A stretch of DNA of 64,000 bases from Paratinospora sagittata (Eukaryota > Streptophyta > Magnoliopsida > Ranunculales > Menispermaceae): assembly GCA_035771175.1 (NCBI GenBank), contig CM069590.1, positions 33,184,821-33,248,820 on the forward strand. Reading direction: 5' to 3'. The notes beneath the pieces were generated by a model. That model was not told the DNA's origin, made no database searches, and saw only the letters and a list, made by a program, of their open reading frames with translations. This document shows, in pieces, positions 1 to 11,435 of the stretch (the stretch's first letter is position 1; every line of letters starts with the position of its first letter). The translations under genes and the position numbers were made by a program.

Positions 1-550
1 AAGTGATGGCGCTACTAACTCGTAAGCGTCCTGACTTTCTTTGCGATATAAGTGACTTAACCTTGAGGGCACTAATGCACAGTTAGCATCCTGCTTTATT
101 TTAAAAAAATTAAGTGCATGAGGGCGCTACTTTTCCGAGTAAGAGTCTTACCTTTTAAAACATAAAACACAACACGAGGGCGCTACAACTATGTAAGCGT
201 CCTACCATATTTAAAGACATTTGAAGAACAATACTAAGTATGTTGAAGGACAATCAACGTCCTGAAAGTTATTAAGTTGATTCTCGAAGGTGAGGGCGCT
301 CCTATCCAGGTAGCATCTTGATAGTTTATTCAACGTATAACTATCAACATCCTCAAAGATAAATTCTTTGAAGAACTTAGAAATCTTTCAGTAAGCTGAT
401 GCTGAGGTAGCGTCCAGACAACTTCAGAGGTTGACTAAAGGGAGGCCGCTACTTACAAGTAAGCGTCCTAATGAATCAACCTTGAATGTTATCAGCGGCG
501 TCCTGAATTAACAAGTTCAGGAGAGCGCTGCTGAGTCATTAGCGTCCTGA
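1..550. repeat. Array of short hairpin modules in copia LTR (copy 1)
   Basis: About ten degenerate modules lie 45-65 bases apart. Each pairs AGGGCGCT with a following AGCGTCCT about 10-15 bases later, so each can fold into a small stem-loop; examples start near 176 and 291. The left edge may be cut by the window. The same array recurs in the other copia LTR copies. Confidence 0.7.
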
Positions 551-1140
551 AAGACTCTTGAAAAATAGTTTTGACTCACAATTAAAAATACGATGAATGC
601 GAATAAAAACTCGGTAAATTTCAAATTAAACATAGAAAATTAAATCATTTGAAATACCGTAAAGCGTATGATTAAAACATGCAAATATGCAAGTCATTTG
701 TGCACGGTTTTGAAAAACGTTTGAGCAATATCGATTAGAGAAAGATATACCTTCAATACTGTGTAATTCTCATGTTTCTCATAATCTCTAAATTCAACTC
801 TTTATTACGAGATCTTCGATGTGAACTTCGCGTTAGAGTTGAAAGACTTGAACGTTGATCGAAAGATGTAGTCTTGAAGCTTGATCGAATCGTTTGTGAG
901 ATGTGATCTTGAAATCATGATGTGATCTTTGAGGTCCTTTGATTGAAACGATCTTGAACATTTGGTATGACCTTGAGTTCCTTGATTGAATCATTCTTTG
1001 ACTTTTTACTTTCTTGAGGTGTTTAGATAGGTTCTTGAATAAAGCTCGTTAGCACCGAAAGAGATTTTGTTTGATCATCAAAATATACTTCATCAAGTAT
1101 ACTTAGGGACGTGCTAAGTAATGAACCGTTTAGGTTAACA
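1..1140 (-). mobile_element. Ty1/copia LTR, partial (right-hand part, leaves the window on the left)
   Basis: This stretch matches the right-hand part of the copia LTR seen at 4943-6460 and 16357-17444. It has the same series of GAGGGCGCTAC / AGCGTCCTGA modules in the same order, then a run ending near 1140 in GGTTAACA, the counterpart of GGTTCAACA that ends the LTR at 6460. The copy is more diverged than the other two. Its left part lies outside the window. On its right, family A LTR sequence starts at once, so this copia insertion appears to sit inside a family A LTR; the TSD cannot be tested because the left end is missing. No coding capacity. Confidence 0.7.
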
Positions 1141-2025
1141 TATTATGCATGTTTTTAATGATTCATGAAAATGGATTTGAGCATAGTCTAGTTGGGTTAG
1201 CAATTGGGTGCATTTCCTAGTATCAAATTCTAGGGAATTCCATTGTGCTAGGTGGTGATCCCTAGTTGTGAACCTTGCAGAGGGTTTTATGGCTTGTATA
1301 GATAGGATCGCCTAGGCATGGTACTTGTCTTGGTGGGCTGATCCTATGGGCTACACAACCCCAGGAATCCTAATAGAGTACGAATAGGGAAGTTCAATCG
1401 GGCGGTGGATGTTGCGAACTCAGGCCCTTGTATTGTTTATTACTTAGGAGGTGTCTAGGATTGCATATGACATGTTTGGAAAATGAAATGCATTGTCTTG
1501 AATATTGACATGATGCATTATGTGTAACATGTATATATTCTTGTATATCGCCATGTTATTTAAATTGCTTTGATGAACTTTCGCCATGTTTTATCTAAAT
1601 GCATGTATATTGCCACTTGTAGAAAATATTTACTGAGCTTGTTGTAGCTCACTCCTCATTCTTATCATTTAAGGTTTTGATAGGAAGGGGAAAGAGAAGG
1701 CCTAGCTGCGTAGAGCTTCCTGAGTTTTGGTGATTTAGGTGTTTAGTACATTCTTGTATTTTGGTATTATGTACTTAATAACATCTAATGTATATACTTA
1801 ACACATACATGAGATGTATTTATGGTTAGGTATGGTTTTGTATATTTTGGACTTTAAGGAATTTTATAATTGGCATTTTGGAAGATGTATTATTAATGTT
1901 GTTTAATTATGTCTATGTTTTGATGGTAGATGTGGAATTATGTGTTCATTAGGTTGTTAGATGAGGCTGACGGAATACCGGGTGTATCAAGGAAGGATTT
2001 ACCGGGGGGCTTCCGTGCCGGGCAT
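1141..2025 (+). mobile_element. Family A gypsy LTR fragment (3' part)
   Basis: The sequence follows the 3' half of the family A solo LTR at 13629-16351 block by block: the GTTGGGATGGCAAC-like block, the CCTTGCAGA...TTTTATGGCTTG block, the gag-proximal GCTTGTTGTAGCTCACTCC block, and GAGGCTGACGG...CCGGGTGTATC near 1968-1990. It stops at 2025 inside GTGCCGGGCAT, about 25 bases before the expected LTR end, exactly where the copia LTR at 2026 begins. It is therefore the target into which copia-1 inserted. The other side of this LTR is not recognisable next to the copia right end because of the later rearrangement near 17444. Confidence 0.75.
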
Positions 2026-2529
2026 TGTTAGCCCAAATATGTCCAAGAGGGGGTTGAATTGGACACTTAGCATATTTTAACCTTTCTTAAAAATGTGCGG
2101 AATAATAAAAGCAGATTAAAGAAAGTATAACAATCAAATACAACAAATGTAAATGAGACAATGCAAGCAAGATTTATAGTGGTTCGGCCGCGCCTACATC
2201 TACTACCTAACCTCCTTAGTTAGAATTTGTTCAAACTCTAGTGTGGACCTTCTTACGGGTGAAGATCAAACCGGTACACTTTCTCAACTTACGGGGGTGA
2301 GAACTATCGTTTCTCAACTTACAGGTGTGAGAGAACCGTTTCTCTACTTACAGGTGAGAGAGAACCTATTCTCAACTTACGAGTGTGAGAAAATCGGTTA
2401 CAACTTTGAGTAACACTTGGTCTAACTCAGTGACTTGCCAGTCACCACAAACTGAATACAAGATGAGATATGATTCCCTTTACTCAGAATCAAAGTGATA
2501 CTTACAAAGATTTGGATTGAACCTTCTGT

Positions 2530-4937
2530 TGTCACGACGCCCCTGACATAGCCTGACGTCATAACCGGCACAGTATACTATACACTATACATACCCGTAT
2601 ACAGTAGATAATATACTGTCAGCCTTCACATAGTCTCACAATCATTCCCAAAATTTTCAGAAATTTTGGCGGCATTTCGCCATGAAATGGACATTTCACA
2701 AAACCTGATATACCACAAATCAAATCATATGTACATATATATATATATATATATAATCATTCACAATGTCAACCATTCAGTCATTATATATAACCATTTC
2801 ATCCATGTATACCATAATCCAAAATACCACCATTTCCATTCATTAATCAAACATTCCATTGTCCAAGTATATGTCATCGCCAAATATCTTAACAATCCAA
2901 AATAACCATTGATATCTTATTTTTCAAAAATAACCCCTCTAGATGGTAATACATATATAATATGTGTGATAAGTATATACATATCAAAATAAATAAAACA
3001 AGTAACCACTTCCTCCAAAGCATACGTACATCAACAAATGCTATGTCCTAATCAAGTCCTGATCACTCTCAATTTTTTTCCTTTTCCTTCTGATTTTGTA
3101 CCTGAAATGGGGTGAGCAAACAACAGCTCAGTGAATATAGCTCTTGAAATGGCAATCGCATTCATTTAGAGAAACATGGCATATCAAATCGTTTAAATTA
3201 AAATATTTCAAAAGCACATATGCAACATTCACCAAAATAACATACATGCACACAATATAGAGTTTATGCTCATTCAATAAACCAGTGCATAGTTTCATAA
3301 AAAATTTACCATCTCCCTCCTTCAAGGCAAGATAGCGGGTCTAACCCTTGTATGGCCGTTATAAGGTAGCCACAACCTCTAATTACACAATTCACAGTCA
3401 TTTTAAGGATCGCAACCCTTGTTAGGAAAGGCCTACTGACAATGAGGTTTCGCAAAACCTCATCCGAGTCTAATTCCTAACGAAATGACATTATTATAAG
3501 CTCCAAATGCTAAAAATCAGTTTGCATGATCAATAAAAACTCAATGCATTACATATAAAAATTACATGCATACAATCAAACATTTTATATGTATACAATG
3601 CCACACAAGAACCAAATCAAGAAAACTACACTCACAGTGGTTACATGAGGTTTCTAAGCCAATATATACACTCTAAAATCCAGCAACAATAACATCAAGG
3701 TTACTTGCATCATCAAATGTCCATCATAATTGCTTCCTCAAGAGCATTTATCCATGCACTTAATCTCTAAATTCAAACAGTGCAATTAGGTAATTCAAGC
3801 CATAGATCATCATGAGAATCAACTAAACACCATTTAAACTCACCAAAACAACATTACTAACACTCAAATTTCCCAGCTGGTTCAACAGTTAAGATGGGGT
3901 TATTTCACCATGAAAATGCAACATTTAAGCTAGATCTCAAAAACAAAGTACTCACATAAGCACATGGAAACATATGTCAATTTTATTAAAAATATAGAAC
4001 ATTCCTAAAATTATCATGTTCACATCGACAGGAGTAAAATCAGTCATTCTATCATTCTACTACCTTCAACAGGTATTTTATTGAGGTTTTACATGTTCGC
4101 GGAGGCATCCAAAGTCAATTTTACTCAAAAAAATCATATATTTAGCTACTGAAAGTATCAAAGCATATCCATGATCTTAACATCGAAATGTCCGAAATTG
4201 ATAGATCTACCTTTCTACAGTCTCAAACCGGAGTTTCATCGAGTTTTAATGGAGTTTCAAAGGTTTCAAAGATCAAAGCTAAGAGTTCCAAAGGAATCCA
4301 AGATCAAATCTAACTTCTAATAGCTATAAAAACTACAAACTAATAAATAAATTCAATCTAACCATATATTTAAGGTCCCTACAACCTAGGAAGTGTTTTC
4401 CAACCTTCATAGCAGATTTTCATTCAAGTTAGGTCAAAACCCCAATTTTTGAAAATGCTGTAAAACGGCTCCCACAACGAAAAATTACTCCGAAAGAAAC
4501 GTTACATCCAGCTTAGATATCAATTTCACGAAGAAATAGAGTAAAAAACAGTTACTGTAGGTCCCGATTCGGCGAAGATCCCGCGTTTACCATTGTTTTC
4601 TCTTCCTTATCTTCGTCCTGTTTCTTCTTCTCTTTTAGTTTTCTTTTCTCTCTTGTGCTACGTTGGAGAGTTAGAGAGATCAAAATTGAGATATTGAGAG
4701 ATAAGATAAGTGAGAGAATGATAAATAATAGTTTATAATATTTTATAATATCAAGGTCATTTGTATCATCTTGGAATAATATCATCTTATAATCTAATGA
4801 TTGTATGGCATTTAATAATACAATCTACTTAATTTATGTATATTTATACACATATACATTGAACTCCTACGTACGTGTACGCATACGTATACATATCCAT
4901 CAACGTAGGTGTATAATTAAAACTACAGGGTGTTACA
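2530..4937 (-). mobile_element. Solo LTR, family A-related, nested in copia-1 3' LTR
   Basis: A 2408-bp segment with TGTCACGACG at the left end and GGGTGTTACA at the right interrupts the copia LTR, which resumes without loss. The uninterrupted counterpart at 13422-13450 reads straight across the junction. TCTGT flanks it on both sides (2525-2529 and 4938-4942) as a 5-bp TSD. The termini resemble family A LTRs read on the minus strand, but the interior differs a lot, so this is a related subfamily. No primer site or pol follows, so it is a solo LTR left by LTR-LTR recombination. Small ORFs inside (for example 4552-4785) show no domain. Confidence 0.88.
2735..2754. repeat. (AT)n microsatellite
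   Basis: About ten AT dinucleotides in a row, inside the solo LTR at 2530-4937. Confidence 0.9.
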
Positions 4938-5217
4938 TCTGTAGTCACAGATTCAGCAAAATATGTGTGATGAAGTTTATGCTGAAAACAGGTTTAAAAA
5001 GCTTTTGTCTTCTTTAATGAGTTTTTAAAATAATGATGATAAAGACTAATCAGCCCAGAAAGCTTTAAGTTTTTCTTTCAAAAGATCGTAAGATCAAACG
5101 CAAGTGAAAGAAGGCTAACTTTCAAAAAGTGTTTAGCACAAATGAAAACTCTTAATACCTTTTGAATGAATATTAGTTTCATATTTCATTAGTGATTTTT
5201 CTGCTTTAAGGCAGCAC

Positions 5218-5228
5218 GTATATATAAG
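5218..5228 (-). promoter_or_regulatory. TATA-like box of copia-1 LTR promoter
   Basis: On the minus strand the sequence reads CTTATATATAC in the LTR, upstream of the hairpin-free U5 side. The same block is kept in the other LTR at about 16438-16448. Position and composition suit the U3 promoter of the element; no transcript start can be seen. Confidence 0.45.
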
Positions 5229-5529
5229 AATAACAAAGACGCAATGGACTTGGTAATTTTGGTGCTCTAAGTTATTTCAAATATAACGTTAACATTCTTT
5301 TCCAAAATGGATCGATTCAGCTTAATGCATATTACGGTGATAACACTTGAATCATCTGATCCTTTCATGAAAGAGGAATGTTCTGACGAAGTTTTTAGAA
5401 CATTTAAAAAGTTCTGAAAAAGTTTTTATACGATTCTGAAAAAGTTCTGAAAAGTATTCATATGTTTCTGAAAAGGTTAACAGAAATAGCAGTAATGTCA
5501 GAACAACAAAAATATCTTTTCTATCGTTA

Positions 5530-6090
5530 TGTTCCTTTGAGGGCGCATATAAAACATCAGCATCCTACTGAACAATGAAGTGAGGGCGCTACTGAATAGT
5601 AAGCGTTCTGACTTACTTTGACAATTAAACGACTTAATTAATGAGGGCGCTACTTCGCAGTGAGTGTCCTGCTTTGTTTTAAAACTTTTGACACACGAGG
5701 GCGTTACTCAAGAGTAAGCGTCCTGAGGTATTAAAAACTGTTTTAAAACAATGTTAAGTGCGCTGACGAACGGTAAGCGTCCTGAAAGTTATTTTAGTTG
5801 ATTCTAAAGATGAGGGCGCTCCTACACAAGTAGCGTCCTGATAATTTATTCAACTTATAACTTATCAGCGTCCTTAAAGATAGAAATCACTTAAAGACAA
5901 AAAGGTCTTTCAGCGAGCTGAAACTAAGTCAGCGTCCTAACATTCTCAAAGGTTGATAAAGGAAAGGTCGCTATTACCATGTGAGCGTCCTTATTAATCA
6001 GATCAATTCGACCTTGAGCATCCTATCATTTTATCAGCGTCCTGACTCATCAAGTCCAGGAGGGCACTGATAAAATATTAGCGTCCTGAA
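5530..6090. repeat. Array of short hairpin modules in copia LTR (copy 2)
   Basis: About eleven modules are spread over 560 bases, near 5536, 5580, 5640, 5697, 5759, 5811, 5866, 5925, 5965, 6013 and 6058. A typical one is GAGGGCGCTACTGAATAGT followed by AAGCGTTCTGA. AGGGCGCT and AGCGTCCT are near reverse complements, so each module is a short imperfect hairpin with a 10-15 base loop. Spacers between modules are unrelated to each other but keep their order between LTR copies. Confidence 0.8.
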
Positions 6091-6460
6091 AGACTTTTAT
6101 AAAAGCTATTTGTAATTTCTCGATTGAAGCTTGATAAAACATAATGTAACCGGATTAAATCAAATATGCAACCGATCGATTAAAACATGAAAACATGCAT
6201 ATTGTTGAATCACATGAAATAGAAGGTCCTACAACCTATCTTAATCTAATCATACAACTAAAAACCTTCAAACGATCATGGTCTTCAAGAAGATCTTTAA
6301 TATGTTCGCCATGCATAATTAAATCTTTGAAACCTTCAAGTAAGATTAGATATGCCATATGTGCAGTAATATCATAAACAAAATGTAGTTTTGTAATCAT
6401 CAAAATCTTTCATAATAGGGACATATTCTCGTAAGGGACATGAGGATAATTGGTTCAACA

Positions 6461-6474
6461 ATCTCCCCCTTTTT
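6461..6474 (-). promoter_or_regulatory. Polypurine tract of copia-1
   Basis: The minus strand reads AAAAGGGGGAGAT directly before the 3' LTR start (TGTTGAACC). This is the usual plus-strand DNA primer site of Ty1/copia elements. Confidence 0.85.
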
Positions 6475-6741
6475 GATGATTTCAAACACTTTACTGTAGG
6501 CTTTAAAGCACGCTAATAAAATGATGTATGTATACATGAGATACAGTAAATGTTCCTTCTTTCATATGATATGAGTGCATTACTAAGGAATGTACAAGAA
6601 ATATCACTAAGACTCCCCCTTAGTGTTAAACTCCCCCTGAGTTTATGATGCTTCAATGATATTACTTTCTCCCCCTTTTGAAATATCAAAAAGAATAAAG
6701 TAACATGAAATATATCTCCCCATATAGAGGCAAGCATCACA

Positions 6742-7402
6742 CTAATATAGATCGGTCTCAGAGAACATCCCAAGCTCTCTGCGAATATGAACAACCTGGT
6801 ATTTCAGTAAAGCTTTAGTAAATATGTCAGCCAGTTGTTCTTTGGTTCCAATATGAGATAATATAACTTCTCCATTTTGCACATGATCCCATAAAAAATG
6901 ATGTCTTATTTAAATATGCTTGGTTCGAGAGTGCAATACATGATTATTAGATATGTTAATAGCACTAGTATTATCACACAAAATTTCAGCACATTGAGTA
7001 AGTATTTGATAATCCTGAAGTTGTTGTTTAATGTAAAGAACCTGAGAACAGCAACTGGCTGCAACATATTCTGCTTCAACTGTGGATAATGCCACGGAAT
7101 GTTGTTTCTTGCAAAACCAAGAAATCAAAGAATTTCCAAGAAAGTGACAAAATCTGGAGGTATTTTTTCTATCAGTTAGACTACCAGCATAGTTGGAGTC
7201 TACATAACTTCTGAGATCAAAAGTAGTACCTTTAGAATACCAAATTCCTAAGTGTGTTGTGCCATTTATGTATCTGAATATTCGTTTGACACACTTTAAA
7301 TGAGATTCTTTAGGTTCAGATTGAAATCTTGCACAAAGACAGACATTGAACATGATATCAGGTCGACTTATTGTTAAGTACAAGAGACTTCCAATCATAC
7401 TT
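6742..7402 (-). pseudogene. Copia-1 RNase H domain and pol C-terminus
   Basis: This is the C-terminal part of the copia polyprotein. It begins with GSLLYLTISRPDIMF and carries the RNase H acidic positions in YVDSNYAGS, VEAEYVAA and LCDNTSAI. RNase H degrades the RNA strand of the RNA/DNA hybrid during reverse transcription. An in-frame stop follows HSRTKHI at 6907-6909, and reading past it gives the family's normal end (LADIFTKAL, then ELGMFSETDLY and a stop at 6742-6744). The frame is shifted relative to the RT part at about 7402. A 3' untranslated stretch of about 270 bases separates the stop from the polypurine tract; I see nothing else in it. Confidence 0.88.
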
Positions 7403-8110
7403 TATTAAAGTTTTGAATCAATTGATTTACCTTTTTCATCCTTATCTAATTTGATTGCAGAGGTACAGGGAGTATCAGTCGATTTCAAATTGTGCATTTG
7501 AGACTTTTTAACCATTTCCTTAGCGTACTTTGATTGGCTTATGAAGGTGTCTTTCGACATTTGTTTAATTTGTAAGCCGAGAAAGTATGTAAGTTCTACC
7601 ATCATACTCATTTTAAATTCCTTCTGCATTAATCTTGAAAACTCATCACATAGTTCTTTGCTTGATGCACCAAAAATGATATCGTCCACATATATTTGAA
7701 CAATAACCATATTATAATTGTGGTGTTTGACAAACAATGTTGGATCAAGTTTTCCTTTTTGAAACTTATGATCTAAAAAAAATGAACTCAGTTGATCATA
7801 CCAAGCTCTTGGAGCTTGTCTTAATCCATATAAGGCTTTGTGGAGTTTGAACACATATTTCGGGTCTTGAGCATCCTCAAGCCCTGGAGGTTGTTCCACA
7901 TATACCTCTTCGTTGATGTATCCATTTAGAAAAGCACTTTTTACATCCAGTTGGTATAAGGGAAAATCCTTGTAACAAGCATAGGCAAGTAACATTCTTA
8001 TGGCCTCTAATCTTGCTATTGGGGCAAAGGCTTCTTCGAAGTCTATGCCTTTTTCTTGGTTGTACCCTTGTGCAACAAATCTAGCCTTATTACGACAATG
8101 ATGCCTTGTT
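7403..8110 (-). pseudogene. Copia-1 reverse transcriptase
   Basis: RT copies element RNA into DNA in cytoplasmic particles. An open stretch (7405-7995) shows the copia RT core: [35 protein letters not shown], the catalytic YVDDIIFG, and YFLGLQIKQ. Translation continues upstream of 7995 in the same frame with family residues ([19 protein letters not shown]) until it is broken near 8090. The frame ends with a shift near 7402 before RNase H. The catalytic Asp pair is intact, so decay is by frame damage and not by loss of the active site. Confidence 0.92.
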
Positions 8111-9120
8111 CATTCTTTTTGTTCCTAAAGATCCATTTGGTTCCAATAACAAATTGATGAAAAAGTCTAGGAACTAATTCCCATACTTTGTTTCGCACAA
8201 AGTGTCCTAGTTCTTGCATAACAAAAATCTAGTTTTCATCTTTCAGTGCATCTTCCACTTTAATTTGTTCAAATTGTGATACAAAAGCAACAAGCTCTTG
8301 ATCTTTTTGAATTGAGGCTCTAGTAGATAAACTCTTTCGTGGATTTCCTAAAATTTGATCTTGGGAGAGACCTTGAAGCACTCTAGAGTTTTTAGAAGAT
8401 TCTAAAGATGGTTTAGATTCAAGATTATAACATTGGTTGTCTTAGGTTCATCGTCATCAAAATTTAATTGCTTAAATTCATCCTCAAGACTTTTCTTATT
8501 AACACTTTTATCAAAGTTTACATGAATTGATTCTTCTACAGTTTGATTTGATTTGTTGAAGACTCTGTAGGCTCTACTGTGAGAAGATTATCCTAAGAAC
8601 ATTCCTATGTCTGATTTAAGTTCAAACTTATCTAGATTGTCTTTATCATTAAGAATAAAACATTTACATCCGAAAAACTCGGAAGTAACTGATGTTGGGT
8701 GCTCTACCCTTCCATAGTTCATATAGAGTTTTATTCAAATCTTTTCTAATCAGAACTCAGTTTATCACATAGCAGGCAGTGTTTATAGCTTCACCCCAAA
8801 ATTGATTTGCAGTGTTATACTCATTGAGCATTGTTCCACACATCTCCTGCAAAGTTCTATTCTTTCTTTCAACTACACCATTTTGTTGTGATGTCCTAGG
8901 GGCTAATAGATGGTGAGTGTAACCTTGATTGTTACAAAATTCTTCGAGATTTTTATTGACAAATTCACTACCTCTATCACTTCTAATTGTATTGATTTTG
9001 TATCCCTTTTCATTTTTGACTCTTTTACAAAATTTTATAAATGTTTTTATGAGCTAATAGAAACACCCATGTGAATTGAGTAAAGTCATCAACAATCACA
9101 AACACATATTATTTACCACC
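8111..9120 (-). pseudogene. Copia-1 integrase core and integrase-RT linker
   Basis: Minus-strand translation in shifting frames gives the integrase core. A first Asp lies in IVDDFTQFTWV (about 9050-9090), a second in RSDRGSEFVNK (about 8950-8985), and Glu in QNGVVERKNR (about 8860-8890), so the DDE triad is still readable. Beyond it come ELWKGRAPNISYFRVFGC and then an acidic linker (8300-8600) typical of the copia integrase C-terminus. Several in-frame stops and shifts interrupt it. The enzyme would insert the cDNA into host chromatin. Confidence 0.82.
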
Positions 9121-9990
9121 TAAGCTTTGAGTTTTGGTTGGTTCGAAAAGATCCATGTGAATCAGTTCGAGAGCTCTAGAGGTTGATTGATGCCTCTTGC
9201 TTTTAAATGATGATCGGGTGTGCTTACCAAGTTGACATGGTTCACAAACCTTGTCATTTGAGTATGTTCCTATCGGAATACCCGTGTCCAAATCATGTTT
9301 AACAATTCTAGATATGTTGTCCATATTAACATGAGCTAATCTCCTATGCCATAGCCATGCATAATAACCAGAGATAGCACTTAAACATGTTACATTTTGT
9401 TTTTTCATGTCATTGAATTTTGTGCAATACACATTCTTAATTCTAGATGCCCTGAATGCAATAGTTTTATCAACATGTTTGACAATACACCTATTTGCCT
9501 CAAAAGAATGTGTATTGCACATAATTGACTTATGCTACAGAGATTATGTTTCAGCCTTTTAACATAAAGTACATCAGATATGGATAGAAAATTGTTACCA
9601 ATAGTTCCAATGCCTTCAATATCACCTTTGTTATCGTCTCCGAAGGTGACCTTTCCTCCTTTCTTCCTTTCAAGGCTTAGAAAGTTAGATCTATCTCCAA
9701 ACATGTGCCTTAAACAACCGCTGTCTAGATACCATATATCTTCGTTTTTGCACATCTACACAACATAAAATATTTTTGACTTTGGTACCCATGCTTGTTT
9801 GGGTCCATGCATGTTAGAATCAGTAAGAACGATTTTTTCAATCCATGCATAGTTTATTTTCTTTTTACGTAAGACATTGCATCTAAGTATTGTATGACCT
9901 CCCTATGACATTTGTTGCATATTGATCTTTTGGTCAGTACGGTATCGTACTCCTTTTGTTTAGACCCATGAGTATAGCCTAAGCGAGTCT
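9109..9990 (-). pseudogene. Copia-1 protease and GAG-pre-integrase
   Basis: The segment 9405-9755 carries the aspartic protease start region WYLDSGCLRHMFGD; the DSG catalytic motif is kept, while the usual Ser after Cys reads Leu. The segment 9109-9522 has the zinc-binding GAG-pre-integrase domain, with HRRLAHVN and CEPCQLGK forming the HHCC set. The two lie in different frames with an overlap, so there is a shift near 9500. Upstream (9760-9990) a degenerate nucleocapsid linker ends in QAWVPKV, the common lead-in to protease. The reading is cut at 9992 by the family D LTR. Confidence 0.85.
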
Positions 9991-9992
9991 TG

Positions 9993-11435
9993 TGATAAGT
10001 TGAGTTTTAGATAGTGTTTCACATGTTAATTTCATAGGTTTTTAGGTGCATTTAGTTAGTTTTTTGACATATTTGCATTAATTAGTTCATTTAGTGTTTT
10101 AGGTTTAATTAGATATTTTTTATAAGTTTTAGATGTAGTTTTAGTGGTTTTCATGAATAAAATACATTAGGCTAGTTTAGGAAAATAATCATGATTTGTA
10201 GGTATTTTTTCTAAAATCAATTGCATCGTTTACATATTAATTTTGTCACACTTTACAAGTTTATACCTAATTTCATATAGAATTATACATGTTAATACAT
10301 ACTTGCACATATTTAGATCATTTACTTTTGTTTTGTTTTGTAGGTAAATAAAGAGCCTAAAAGTGAGTTTGAATGTGGATCAAATGGTGACAAGACCATG
10401 TTGAAGAAGAGCACAAATGATGGAACAAAGATCTAGAGAAAAAGCCAGAAAAATCAGCTAAGTACAAATAGCCTAAAGAAGAGAAAATGCTCTCGGAGCG
10501 CTGTGGCGCTCTAAGAGAGGTTTGCGTGAGAGAAAGAAAAGCGAGAAGTAGCGTCGCAGCGCTACTTGCATGTGCGATAGAAATTTTGGGGGTTTGGTCT
10601 TTTTGCTAATTGGATAGGGTTTTAATCATTTTTATCTTAGATATTTTTGATAGAGAATAGAGAAAATAGAGTAGAGAGTAGAGAAAGCAAGGAAGAAATT
10701 AAAGAGAAAGAGGAGTTGCAGGTTCAAGCTTGAAGAAGAAGGGGGTTTTCTTTCTCTTGTGTTTCAGTTAGAACTTGTATTGTATGATTTCTTCTTTGAA
10801 CATCTATCTTGTACTCATGATTTTGAATATGAGCTAAATATTTCTTTTAGAGGTGTTGATGGATCTATGTTGATACATATGGGTTGATTTTCATTATATT
10901 TGTGTTGTTGAGCAATTTGATTGGTTTTTTTTCAATTTTCTATACTTAATGCTTGCAACTTGCTGGCCACTTGTTGGATGCATTTAGATTTGAATTCTTA
11001 CACACGAGAGAGGTGTTTTCGAGTTTGAACAAGTGAATTGAAACCTAAGGAGTTTGTATCGAGTCGAGAGACCTACAACCCCTTTGAAATTAGTTAAATT
11101 GAATCTTAGGTCCTAATGCATGCTTTAATTGTTAATTTACATTCGAGAGAGGGGATTAGCAATTGAAGCCTAGGTGTTTGAATTTGCATTCTAGAGAAGG
11201 GTTTAAACAATTTGGGATTCATGATTTATAAACTTAAGAATTGAATCAACAACACCATCTTTTGATACCCATATAGAACAACATAGTGAAATCAACTCTC
11301 TAACCATCTTTATCTATTGATTTTCTCTAAATCTCTGTTTAATTGCTTAATTTAGTTTCTAATTTCAGCTATTTTAATTTTCAGCACTATTAATCATCAC
11401 ATGTTGGCAGCTTAGATAAGATCAAAACCTTAGTA
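9993..11435 (+). mobile_element. Family D (Athila-like) LTR nested in copia-1 gag-pol
   Basis: It starts TGATAAGTTGAGTTTTAG at 9993 and follows the reverse complement of the family D LTR at 24278-25764, including the GC-rich AGCGTCGCAGCGCTAC block near 10548 and the ATTCGAGAGAGG-type blocks near 11150. The last 130 bases or so of the full LTR (the TTGACACNGT...CAACA end) are missing, and copia gag resumes near 11436. The left flank TCTTG has no visible partner, so the right end was lost together with some copia sequence. It is a solo or truncated LTR; no primer site follows. Confidence 0.8.

Larger units (their letters stand above)
2026..6460 (-). mobile_element. Copia-1 3' LTR (minus strand), split by a solo LTR
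   Basis: The LTR is read on the minus strand from TGTTGAACC at 6460 to ...GGGCTAACA at 2026. It is the partner of 12961-17444, with long near-identical stretches such as the leader block at 2095-2220 versus 13025-13150. Without the nested insert at 2530-4937 it is about 2.0 kb. A polypurine tract abuts its start at 6461. The LTR holds a TATA-like box near 5218-5228 and the hairpin array. The flank at 2021-2025 is GGCAT; the matching TSD cannot be checked because the partner LTR is truncated on its outer side. Confidence 0.9.

Noticed and set aside
4552..4785. 77-codon minus-strand ORF with a hydrophobic run
   Set aside because: Lies inside a solo LTR; no domain, no partner in the related LTRs.
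5530..6090. Regularly spaced short repeats, CRISPR-like
   Set aside because: Spacing is uneven, repeats are degenerate, the unit sits in a plant LTR with copies elsewhere, and no cas genes exist in the window.
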